Assembly: GCA_017964705.1 (NCBI GenBank)
Contig: JAGCRL010000147.1
Span: 1 to 5,773 of the forward strand
Direction of reading: 5' to 3'
Source: Alphaproteobacteria bacterium
GTDB taxonomy: Bacteria > Pseudomonadota > Alphaproteobacteria > RF32 > CAG-239
DNA length: 5,773 nt
The position numbers and the translations under genes were made by a program. Each line of letters begins with the position of its first letter. Position 1 is the stretch's first letter. This document shows positions 1 to 5,773 of this stretch, piece after piece. A model generated the notes under the pieces. It was given only the letters and a program-made list of their open reading frames with translations. It was not told the DNA's origin and did no database searches.

Positions 1-2
1 AG

Positions 3-137
3 GGTAAGGGTGTTAAGGTTAGAAACAGTGTAGGAGATGAGATAGTTAATCTTGTTGTGGTAGCTCCAAGGTTAAAAAGTACAATATTAGAAGATGCAAT
101 GCGTCAGGTAAAGGATGAGCAGGTGAGGACTTTTTAA
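3..137 (+). CDS. C-terminal end of an unidentified protein (partial, cut by window start)
   Basis: This is the only + strand frame open from the left edge; the other two hit stops within the first 33 bases. It gives 44 residues beginning GKGVKVRNSVGDEIVNLVVV and ending KDEQVRTF before TAA (135-137). The segment has a beta-prone, valine-rich stretch (DEIVNLVVVAP) followed by a probable amphipathic helix (LKSTILEDAMRQVKDEQ). I do not recognise the family and assign no function. The stop overlaps the next ATG by one base (TAATG), so the two genes are probably co-transcribed and translationally coupled. The stop and clean coupling make a real gene end likely. Confidence 0.6.
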   Translation, partial: GKGVKVRNSVGDEIVNLVVVAPRLKSTILEDAMRQVKDEQVRTF

Positions 138-700
138 TGAATTTTGAAATATTGAGTAATTTTGAATGGTATAATGATCCGGAAAATGTTCGTTTTGAAA
201 CGAGCGATATGATTATATATGCAAAAAGCGGAACGGACTTTTGGCAAAGTATTCATCACGGATTTAAGAAAGATAACGGACATTTTTTCTTTAGTCGGCA
301 AAATGGTGATTTTTTGCTAACTATTAAATGGCAATTTGAAACATTAGAAAAGTTTTCTCAATGTGGTATTATGGTTCGAGCAGACGAGCGTAACTGGCTT
401 AAAGCATCTTTGATGAATGATACCGGAGAAAATGATATGTTGGCAGTTTCTTTAACCGTTAACGGTCATTCAGATTGGTCAGGTTTTCATCTTAATCAAG
501 AAATTCATGAATTATGGTTTAGGATGCAGCGTGTTGGTGATGATTATATGTTATTTTATTCAACTGATGGTGTGATTTATCATAAGTTAAGAACATTTTA
601 TCTAAAAAGTTATGAAGATATTAAGGTTGGTGCATATATTGCCAGTCCTAATCAAGAAGGTTTTGCCGCTGCATTGAATGACATTTGCTTTGGTGTTTAA
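137..700 (+). CDS. DUF1349 domain protein (concanavalin A-like/lectin-glucanase fold)
   Basis: The 187-residue product matches the DUF1349 family over its full length; these are usually stand-alone proteins of about 180-200 residues. Recognisable blocks are DFWQSIHHGF..DNGHFF (residues 34-52), the core QCGIMVRADERNWLKA (75-90), SDWSG (112-116), the YSTDG..YHKLR strand pair, and the late VGAYIASPNQEGF segment. There is no signal peptide or membrane segment, so it is probably cytoplasmic. The fold suggests carbohydrate or ligand binding; the yeast relative Ree1 is linked to enolase regulation, but the bacterial role is not established. Many relatives carry DQAGLMVR and WIKTG-E-Y where this one has SQCGIMVR and WLKASLMN, a modest divergence (family comparison from memory). 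The ATG start is supported by GAGG at 125-128, eight bases upstream, inside the end of the preceding gene. It probably belongs to the upstream transcript, not the efflux operon. Confidence 0.85.
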   Translation: MNFEILSNFEWYNDPENVRFETSDMIIYAKSGTDFWQSIHHGFKKDNGHFFFSRQNGDFLLTIKWQFETLEKFSQCGIMVRADERNWLKASLMNDTGENDMLAVSLTVNGHSDWSGFHLNQEIHELWFRMQRVGDDYMLFYSTDGVIYHKLRTFYLKSYEDIKVGAYIASPNQEGFAAALNDICFGV

Positions 701-751
701 TTTTTGGTTCATTTATTAAATGATTTTCTGTTTTTTAGTAAAAAATCAGGC

Positions 752-786
752 TTGACAATTAATGAAATTTGTTGTTTTTTTATTAT
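752..786 (+). promoter_or_regulatory. Possible promoter of the efflux operon (good -35, weak -10)
   Basis: The 132-base gap 701-832 is the natural promoter site for the operon. A perfect TTGACA lies at 752-757. The best -10-like hexamer, TATTAT at 781-786, sits 23 bases away, which is too long for a standard sigma-70 promoter; at 17 bases there is only a T run. An alternative pairing is TTGTTT (772-777) with TACATT (797-802), spaced 19, which would put the -10 inside the operator. The -35 is suggestive, but the start point cannot be fixed from sequence. Confidence 0.35.
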
Positions 787-793
787 CAAGTAA

Positions 794-812
794 ACATACA
801 TTCTAGTATGTA
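794..812 (+). promoter_or_regulatory. Inverted repeat, probable operator of the TetR-type repressor
   Basis: ACATAC (794-799) and GTATGT (806-811) are perfect inverted repeats separated by six bases. A second, offset pair overlaps them: TACAT (797-801) and ATGTA (808-812). The left arm reads ACATACATT (794-802), which resembles the half-site of the E. coli AcrR operator as I remember it, although the spacing between arms is shorter here. It lies about 20 bases before the repressor start codon and after the candidate -35, where a bound dimer would block initiation or clearance. The palindrome is seen directly; its use as the operator of the adjacent TetR protein is inferred from position and similarity. 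Confidence 0.7.
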
Positions 813-822
813 TTTTTATTTT

Positions 823-827
823 GGAGG
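823..827 (+). promoter_or_regulatory. Ribosome binding site that decides the tetR start (GGAGG)
   Basis: GGAGG at 823-827 is followed five bases later by TTG at 833. An in-frame TTG at 821 would overlap this Shine-Dalgarno sequence and has no good site of its own, so the TTG at 833 is the better start. Confidence 0.75.
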
Positions 828-832
828 TTCTA

Positions 833-1444
833 TTGGTAAGAAAGTGTAAAGAAGACGCAGAAAAAACGCGCCAGGCGGTGTTAGAATCTGCATTAGATGT
901 TTTTACTGAAAAGGGTTATGCCAGAACAACTTTTGATGAAATTGCTGCTAGGGCAGGTTTTACCAAAGGCGCAGTTTATTGGTATTTTAAGAATAAAGCA
1001 GATTTGGTTGCAGCACTTATTGTTGAATATACTCAACGAAAACAAGCGGAAATAGAAAAAAGTTTACCTAAAGGTCATACATTAGATGATTTAATACATT
1101 TTTTTGAGGTATGGGCGTCTGTAAGCAAAAATGATTTACGTTATGCAAAATTTAACAGATTTGTTCTTTGCCAAATGGAATGGTCTGAGGCTGTGGTTGA
1201 TAGGGTTGATAAAAATTTAATTGTATTAAAAAATTTCTATTTAGAGAAAATTAACAGGACATTAGTAGAATGCCAGAAAAATGGTGAGTTGAAAGATGGT
1301 CTAGATATTCAGAAGATTCAGCATGTTATAACAGCCAGTTATTTAGGAATAATGTTTTCTTCATTAAGCAAAAGGTTTAATTTTGATGCAGAAGAAATGG
1401 TTCGTCTTGGTTTAGGGTTATTAATAAACGGAATAAGGAAATAA
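833..1444 (+). CDS. TetR/AcrR-family repressor of the efflux operon
   Basis: The 203-residue product is of usual AcrR/TtgR length. With the TTG start at 833 it begins MVRKCKEDAEKTRQAVLESA, which matches the typical AcrR/TtgR N-terminus (ARKTK-E-A--TRQ). The TetR DNA-binding domain spans about residues 10-58, with the helix-turn-helix at 32-52: TTFDEIAARAGFTKGAVYWYF, then the usual K-K-DL. The rest is the all-helical ligand-binding and dimerisation domain, including the FxxxWA and ITASYLGIMFSSL helices. The family binds DNA as a dimer and releases it on binding drugs or other lipophilic ligands. The gene is first in the operon, 11 bases before the adaptor, so it probably controls itself and the pump through the 794-812 palindrome. 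This differs from E. coli acrR, which is divergent from acrAB. The ligand cannot be told from sequence. Confidence 0.9.
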   Translation: MVRKCKEDAEKTRQAVLESALDVFTEKGYARTTFDEIAARAGFTKGAVYWYFKNKADLVAALIVEYTQRKQAEIEKSLPKGHTLDDLIHFFEVWASVSKNDLRYAKFNRFVLCQMEWSEAVVDRVDKNLIVLKNFYLEKINRTLVECQKNGELKDGLDIQKIQHVITASYLGIMFSSLSKRFNFDAEEMVRLGLGLLINGIRK

Positions 1445-1455
1445 GAGAGGATTTT

Positions 1456-2340
1456 ATGCAAGTTGAAAACAAAGCAAAGCAGGTTAAGCAAAAAGTCATT
1501 AAACATGTAAAATCGGTTAAAAGAAAGTATTTATATGCTTTTGCAGGATTAGTTTTATTGATTATTGCTGGTTGTCATTTTTATAATCAAAAAAATGCTA
1601 TGAATGTTATGCCTGTCGTTAATGCAAAAGTTGCTGTAGCAGAGGAAAAAAATGTCGGTAATCAGAGGGAGTATGTTGCGTTAGTTGAAGCGATTAATAG
1701 TGTTGATGTTGTAGCAAAAGTCAGTGGTAGTTTGGATAAGATTAATTTTACCGAGGGAAGTTTGGTTAAAAAAGATGATGCGTTATTTATCATTGATAGA
1801 GAGCCCTATCAAGCAAATTATGATTTAGCCAAGGCGCAACTTGAAAGTGCAGAGGCAAATTTGACCAGAACAGAGCGAGATTATGAGCGGCAAAAGAAGC
1901 TGAGTTCAAAAAACATAGCATCCAAAGCAACATTTGATGCGGCAGAAAGTGCTTATTTGCAAGCAAAAGCAACTGTTTCACAAGCAAAGGCGCAATTAGA
2001 ACTTGCCAGAATTAATTTGGATAATACAGAAGTAAAAGCGTATATAGACGGACGTATCGGTAAAACACAGGTAACTGTCGGTAATTTTGTGAATGCTTCA
2101 ACTTCTATTTTAGCAAGAGTAGTGCAGATTGATCCGATTAGAATAGCTTTTTCAATGACGGATAAAGAATTTTTGGAAATGCAAAAAGATACAGAAAAAG
2201 ATGATATTGGTGATTTAACGATTAATATTTTGTTGCCAAACGGAGATGTCTTACGTGAAAAAATGAATCACTTTTTTGTAAATAATGAGATTAATTTGGG
2301 AACGGCAACAATGGCAGTTTATGCGTATATCAATAATTAA
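1456..2340 (+). CDS. Adaptor N-terminal part: lipoprotein signal, lipoyl domain, hairpin, partial barrel
   Basis: This is what would be translated if the stop is real: 294 residues. Residues 1-24 are a long basic leader with nine Lys/Arg. A hydrophobic segment (25-39) ends in a lipobox, IIAGC, with Cys40 as the lipidation site, so it is probably a lipoprotein as AcrA is. The two lipoyl half-motifs are around 85-114 (VAKVSGSLDKINFTEGSLV) and 191-213 (VKAYIDGRIGKTQVTVGNFV). Between them an alpha-helical coiled-coil hairpin (about 119-190) is rich in Ala, Glu and Lys. Its tip carries R145-x3-L149-x6-S156, the RLS motif by which AcrA-type adaptors contact TolC-family channels. The beta-barrel starts near 217 (VVQIDPIRIAFSMTDKEF) and is cut at VYAYINN. 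Without the rest of the barrel and the membrane-proximal domain it is unlikely to support efflux. Confidence 0.85.
   Translation: MQVENKAKQVKQKVIKHVKSVKRKYLYAFAGLVLLIIAGCHFYNQKNAMNVMPVVNAKVAVAEEKNVGNQREYVALVEAINSVDVVAKVSGSLDKINFTEGSLVKKDDALFIIDREPYQANYDLAKAQLESAEANLTRTERDYERQKKLSSKNIASKATFDAAESAYLQAKATVSQAKAQLELARINLDNTEVKAYIDGRIGKTQVTVGNFVNASTSILARVVQIDPIRIAFSMTDKEFLEMQKDTEKDDIGDLTINILLPNGDVLREKMNHFFVNNEINLGTATMAVYAYINN
2338..2340 (+). other. Premature in-frame TAA stop in the adaptor gene
   Basis: The codons around it read Asn-Asn-TAA-Lys-Gln-Tyr-Leu-Lys-Thr-Gly. A single base change could convert TAA to AAA, CAA or GAA (Lys, Gln, Glu), all plausible in this variable, polar barrel loop. 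TAA is also the normal terminator of the four other gene ends visible here (135-137, 698-700, 1442-1444, 2650-2652), so it is not a reassigned codon. Confidence 0.9.
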
Positions 2341-2652
2341 AAGCAATATTTGAAGACTGGTTCTTATGTAAATATCCATATTACATCAGATAAGCCTAAA
2401 ATGAGACTTGTAATTCCTGAGGAAGCGGTTGTTCTAGCGGAAGGGACCTCTTATGTGTATGTTGTTAATGAAGATAATTCAGCAAAGATGAGAGCTGTAA
2501 AGCTAGGGGATGCTTTTGACGGACAACAGGTTATAACATCCGGTTTAAGTGCAGGAGATAAGGTACTTGTGAGCGGATTAGCAAACAGAATGTTGCGTGA
2601 TGGCGCTTTAATTAATGTGTTGAATGCAGAAGAATTACAAAAAGCAGAATAA
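2341..2652 (+). pseudogene. Adaptor C-terminal remnant: end of beta-barrel and membrane-proximal domain
   Basis: These 103 codons after the stop complete the adaptor. KTGSYVNIHI is the conserved barrel strand after the family's P-G turn; LVIPEEAVV is the standard entry to the membrane-proximal domain (family form V-P--AV); SYVYVVNEDNSAKMRAVKLGD and ITSGLSAGDKVLVSGL are its beta strands, the latter matching the usual V--GL--GD-V-V-GL. An open segment could start at TTG 2350, but there is no Shine-Dalgarno sequence before it and a lone membrane-proximal domain would have no signal peptide, so I do not call it a separate gene. The sequence shows no further stops or decay, which argues that the interruption is recent or artefactual. 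Confidence 0.8.
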
Positions 2653-2674
2653 AGATTAGCGGAGATTTTGGGTT

Positions 2675-5600
2675 ATGTTTTCTAAGTTTTTTATTGAAAG
2701 ACCTCGCTTTGCAGTAGTGATTGCCATTGTTATGAGTTTGGCCGGTTGGATTGCTGTTTTTTCTTTACCAGTTGCAATGTATCCTGAAATTACACCGCCG
2801 CAAGTGGTTGTGAGTGCAAACTATGCCGGGGCTAGTGCAGAGACAGTAGCAAATACAATAGCTATTCCACTTGAAACGGCTGTTAACGGGATTGATGATA
2901 TGATGTATATGGAATCGTCATCATACAATTCTGGTTTATATCGGCTTACAATCAGTTTTGAAATTGGCACAGACCCGGATTTGGCACAGGTTAAAGTACA
3001 AAATCGTATTCAGCAAGCGGTGGCGCAATTGCCGGATGAAGTGCAAGCCAGAGGTGTTAATGTTATGCGCCGGTCTTCAGAAATTTTGGGTTTTTTGCAG
3101 GCCATTTCTCCTAACGGAACACATGATAAAAACTTTTTGAATAACTATGTTTCCAATAATGTTAAAAACAGTCTAGGAAGGCAATATGGTGTGGGGGAAG
3201 CTAATGTGATGGGTTCATCGCTTAGTATGCGTGTGTGGCTTGATGCTGATAAAATGACAGCGCTTAATCTGCCTATTAAAGCGGTGCGGGCTGCAATATC
3301 TAGCCAAAACTTTCAGCCTTCTTTAGGTTCTGTGGGGGGAGAACCCAATGATGGAACAAGTTTACGCGTTTTTTCTCTAGAAACAAAAGGACGTTTGAAT
3401 GATGTAAAAGACTTTGAAAATATTATCGTTCGCACTGAAAAAGAAGGTGGATTGGTGCGTTTGAAAGATGTTGCCAGAGTAGAAATTGGTTCGGAAAGCT
3501 ATTTAGTTTCTTCGGATGTAGACGGACAACCTAATGTAGGTATTTTGGTTAATAAACTTTCAGGGGCAAACGCATTAAAAGCTATGGATGCCGTGCGCGC
3601 AGAATTGGGGCGTCTTTCTAAATATTTCCCGGAAGATTTTGACGTAAATGTTTTCTTTGATGCGACGGAATTTATTCGTGTATCTATTGAAGAAGTGGTA
3701 TTTACTTTGTTTTTAACTTTTGGTTTGGTGGTTTTTGTTTGTTTTCTATTTTTACAGAATTGGAGGGCGACATTTATTCCTGCTATTGCTATTCCGGTTT
3801 CTATTTTATCGACATTTGCCATCATGTTAGCACTTGGGTATAATTTGAATATTTTGACGTTATTTGGTTTGATTTTGGCTATTGGTTTGGTGGTTGATGA
3901 TGCTGTGGTGGTGGTAGAGCGTGTTATTTATTTAATGCAAACGGAAAAGCTATCACCTAAAGAAGCTGCTACTAAAGCTATGGAACAGGTTTCTACAGCG
4001 GTTGTAGCAACAACATTGGTGTTATTGGCTATTTTTGTGCCGATTGCATTTATGGGTGGTATTACCGGGCGTATTTATCAGCAATTCGCTATTACAATTT
4101 CTTTTGCAGTGCTGTTTTCAGGTGTGAATGCGTTAACTCTTAGTCCAGCTTTATGTGCAACGCTATTGAAATCTTATAAAGAAAAGACTGCCGGTGTATT
4201 GTACAAGTTTGAGCGCGGTGTGAATTTGATGAAAATAACATATGTGCGTATGGTTGATCATTTAGGGCGCAAAATACCGTTTGTATTGGGTGTTTTATTG
4301 TTATTGATGATATTAAATTTTATCGGATTTAAGTATATAAAATCTTCTTTTATTCCAGATGAGGATCAAGGTTTTATTATGAGTAATGTGCAATTACCGG
4401 AAGGTTCTTCTATGAACAGAACATTAGAAGTTATGAATAAAATCAGACCGTTATTTGAAAAAGAGGATAAAATAAAATCTGCAATGAACTTGCGCGGATT
4501 TAGTATTATTGCCGGACAAGGTGAAAATGTGGGACTTAACGCAATTACATTAAAACCATGGAGCGAACGAAAAGGAAAAGAGAATTTTTCAACGACAATT
4601 AAAAATAGGTTGATGATGGCGGCGGCAGGTATTCCGGAAGCAAGTATTATGTTTATGGAAATGCCGGCTATTCCAGGTATCGGTAACGATAATAGTATGG
4701 ACTTGCGCCTACAAGCAGTTGAAGATTCGGACATGAATGCTTTAGGACGAACATTAAATGGGTTTTTAATGAAGGTTAATCAATTGCCGGAAGTTGCAAT
4801 GGCATATTCTACTTTTACCTCAAGTACGCCGCATGCTTATTTGGATATTAATCGAGAAAAAGCTGAGTTGTTAGGTGTTTCTATTGGCGATATTTATGCA
4901 ACGTTGCAAACGTATTTGGGAGCATCTTATGTAAATGATGTTAATATCGGTACAGAAGCAAATAAAGTGATGATTATGGGTGATTGGAAATATCGTAAAA
5001 ATTTGGAGAGCATTAAAGAACTTTATGTACAAAGCGGAGCCGGAAATATGGTACCGTTGGGGAGTTTACTTGAAATCAGGCAAGTAACATTACCACGTGC
5101 AATAGATCGCTATAATCAGTATGCAGCGGCAACTATTCGTATTACACCGGCGGCAAATTCCAGTTCCGGACAGGCAATGTTGGCGGTGGAAAAATTAGCT
5201 GATACAGCACTTGATAAAGCTTATGCATATGAATGGTCAGGTATGAGCTTACAAGAGCGGCGTAATGAGGGGCAAATTGTTTATATTGTGGCATTAGCTA
5301 TATTATTTGCTTATCTGTTTCTAGTGGCTCAATATGAAAGTTGGACATTGCCGATTTCGGTTATCCTTTCAGTGATGACAGGTATGTTTGGTGCTTTTGC
5401 AGGGTTGTGGATTGCCGGATTACCTTTGAGCATTTATGCGCAACTTGGTTTAGTGTTGTTGGTCGGATTATCGGCAAAGAATGCGATTTTAATTGTAGAA
5501 TTTGCAAAAGATGAACATGCACGAGGGGCATCGATTATTAATGCGGCGATTACCGGAACAAAAGAAAGGTTTAGAGCGGTGTTGATGACAGCATTAACCT

Positions 5601-5773
5601 TTATCTTGGGTGTGGCGCCACTGGTTTGGGCAACAGGGGCTTGTGCCGGTTCACGAGTGGCAGTTGGTGTGCCGGTATTTTCCGGTATGTTAGTTGGTAC
5701 ATTGGGCGGTTTGATTGTTATTCCGTTGTTTTATGTGTTAGTGCAGACAACGGTTGAAAAGATATGGTCTAAA
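2675..5773 (+). CDS. RND multidrug efflux pump, HAE-1 (AcrB/MexB) family; 3' end cut by the window
   Basis: The frame is open for 1033 codons without a stop to the last base; AcrB is 1049 residues, so only a short tail is missing. The start ATG has GGAGA at 2661-2665 and lies 22 bases after the adaptor stop. The N-terminus MFSKFFIERPRFAVVIAIV is typical, with TM1 at about 12-30, then a large periplasmic loop to about 340, TM2-TM6 to about 500, TM7 at 535-553, a second periplasmic loop to about 865, and TM8-TM12 to the end. The proton-relay residues are all present: D408-D409 in TM4 (GLVVDDAVVVVE), K935 in TM10 (GLSAKNAILIVEFAKD), and R965 with T972 in TM11 (RFRAVLMT). FIPDEDQGF after TM7 is another family signature. 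The switch (Gly) loop region reads RGFSIIAGQGEN where AcrB has NGFGFAGRGQN, so the second Phe is replaced and substrate choice may differ. It acts as an inner-membrane trimeric drug/proton antiporter; its substrates are unknown. Confidence 0.95.
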   Translation, partial: MFSKFFIERPRFAVVIAIVMSLAGWIAVFSLPVAMYPEITPPQVVVSANYAGASAETVANTIAIPLETAVNGIDDMMYMESSSYNSGLYRLTISFEIGTDPDLAQVKVQNRIQQAVAQLPDEVQARGVNVMRRSSEILGFLQAISPNGTHDKNFLNNYVSNNVKNSLGRQYGVGEANVMGSSLSMRVWLDADKMTALNLPIKAVRAAISSQNFQPSLGSVGGEPNDGTSLRVFSLETKGRLNDVKDFENIIVRTEKEGGLVRLKDVARVEIGSESYLVSSDVDGQPNVGILVNKLSGANALKAMDAVRAELGRLSKYFPEDFDVNVFFDATEFIRVSIEEVVFTLFLTFGLVVFVCFLFLQNWRATFIPAIAIPVSILSTFAIMLALGYNLNILTLFGLILAIGLVVDDAVVVVERVIYLMQTEKLSPKEAATKAMEQVSTAVVATTLVLLAIFVPIAFMGGITGRIYQQFAITISFAVLFSGVNALTLSPALCATLLKSYKEKTAGVLYKFERGVNLMKITYVRMVDHLGRKIPFVLGVLLLLMILNFIGFKYIKSSFIPDEDQGFIMSNVQLPEGSSMNRTLEVMNKIRPLFEKEDKIKSAMNLRGFSIIAGQGENVGLNAITLKPWSERKGKENFSTTIKNRLMMAAAGIPEASIMFMEMPAIPGIGNDNSMDLRLQAVEDSDMNALGRTLNGFLMKVNQLPEVAMAYSTFTSSTPHAYLDINREKAELLGVSIGDIYATLQTYLGASYVNDVNIGTEANKVMIMGDWKYRKNLESIKELYVQSGAGNMVPLGSLLEIRQVTLPRAIDRYNQYAAATIRITPAANSSSGQAMLAVEKLADTALDKAYAYEWSGMSLQERRNEGQIVYIVALAILFAYLFLVAQYESWTLPISVILSVMTGMFGAFAGLWIAGLPLSIYAQLGLVLLVGLSAKNAILIVEFAKDEHARGASIINAAITGTKERFRAVLMTALTFILGVAPLVWATGACAGSRVAVGVPVFSGMLVGTLGGLIVIPLFYVLVQTTVEKIWSK

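Larger units (their letters stand above)
1456..2652 (+). pseudogene. RND periplasmic adaptor (AcrA/MexA-type), interrupted by one in-frame stop
   Basis: Read through the TAA at 2338-2340, this frame encodes 398 positions, almost exactly the length of AcrA (397). No frameshift is involved: sequence before and after the stop is in the same frame and continuous in family alignment. The stop falls in the beta-barrel, in the loop before the conserved L-x-x-G of the family (here YLKTG, normally LLPG or LKPG). The gene has a good ribosome binding site (AGAGAGG, 1444-1450, five bases before ATG) and lies between its repressor and its pump. In a working system it would be anchored by its lipidated N-terminus in the inner membrane and bridge pump and outer-membrane channel. 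As written it is broken, because the membrane-proximal domain that docks on the pump is lost. The alternatives are a base-calling error or low-level readthrough; I cannot separate these here. Confidence 0.8.

Noticed and set aside
709..748. AT-rich inverted repeats after the DUF1349 gene (TCATTTA-T-TAAATGA at 709-723; TGATTTT/AAAATCA at 721-748), considered as a terminator
   Set aside because: The stems are almost wholly A-T, one has a one-base centre and the other a 14-base loop, and in such AT-rich DNA they are expected by chance. A terminator here is plausible but not supported.
1790..1987. Minus-strand open frame of 65 codons
   Set aside because: It lies antisense within the conserved hairpin region of the adaptor, has low-complexity Leu/His-rich composition, and matches no family I know.
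2338..2340. Alternative genetic code with TAA as a sense codon
   Set aside because: Four other gene ends in the window use TAA exactly where the family ends or the next gene begins, so TAA is a normal stop here.
2350..2652. Separate small gene starting at TTG 2350
   Set aside because: It is in frame with the adaptor, has no ribosome binding site, and encodes only the adaptor's C-terminal domains with no export signal.
2958..3140. Plus-strand open frame of 60 codons in another frame of the pump gene
   Set aside because: It is a shadow of the pump's first periplasmic loop, whose own frame is clearly conserved.
3499..3825. Minus-strand open frame of 108 codons
   Set aside because: It is antisense to the conserved pump gene, with a Lys/Thr/Ser-rich composition expected from complementing membrane-protein codons.
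4366..4734. Minus-strand open frame of 122 codons
   Set aside because: It is antisense to the second periplasmic loop of the pump and has no recognisable domain or ribosome binding site in context.
1..5773. Undescribed defence, mobile or RNA system
   Set aside because: Nearly all bases are explained by an ordinary RND efflux operon and a DUF1349 gene. I found no direct repeats, transposase, integrase, CRISPR-like array or tRNA-like structure.

Overview
The window is an AT-rich stretch (by eye well under 40% GC) from a Gram-negative bacterium. The Gram-negative call rests on a tripartite RND drug-efflux operon: a TetR/AcrR-type repressor, a lipoprotein periplasmic adaptor and an AcrB/MexB-type (HAE-1) inner-membrane pump. 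The efflux proteins look proteobacterial in style, but I cannot fix the phylum from sequence alone. All genes read on the + strand.

Layout. Bases 3-137 are the last 44 codons of an unidentified gene. Its stop overlaps by one base the ATG of a complete DUF1349 (concanavalin A-like fold) gene at 137-700. A 132-base intergenic region follows (701-832). It holds a possible -35 element and a clear inverted repeat (ACATAC-N6-GTATGT) that I read as the repressor's operator. Next come the tetR-type gene (833-1444, TTG start), the adaptor gene (1456-2652) and the RND pump gene (2675 to the window end, 1033 codons, open at the right edge). The gaps of 11 and 22 bases imply one autoregulated operon. An outer-membrane factor gene is not in the window; it may lie just downstream or be encoded elsewhere as a TolC-type protein.

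How they work together. The pump takes substrates from the inner membrane and periplasm using proton-motive force. The adaptor links it to a TolC-type outer-membrane channel. The TetR protein would repress the operon until it binds a ligand.

The main anomaly is a single in-frame TAA (2338-2340) in the adaptor gene. The frame continues unchanged on both sides, and the reconstructed protein has the usual AcrA/MexA length (398 positions). As written the adaptor loses its last beta-barrel strands and its membrane-proximal domain, while the pump downstream is intact with all its proton-relay residues. This fits a recent nonsense mutation or a base-calling error better than long-term decay. I see no evidence of a novel system, mobile element, CRISPR array or RNA gene.
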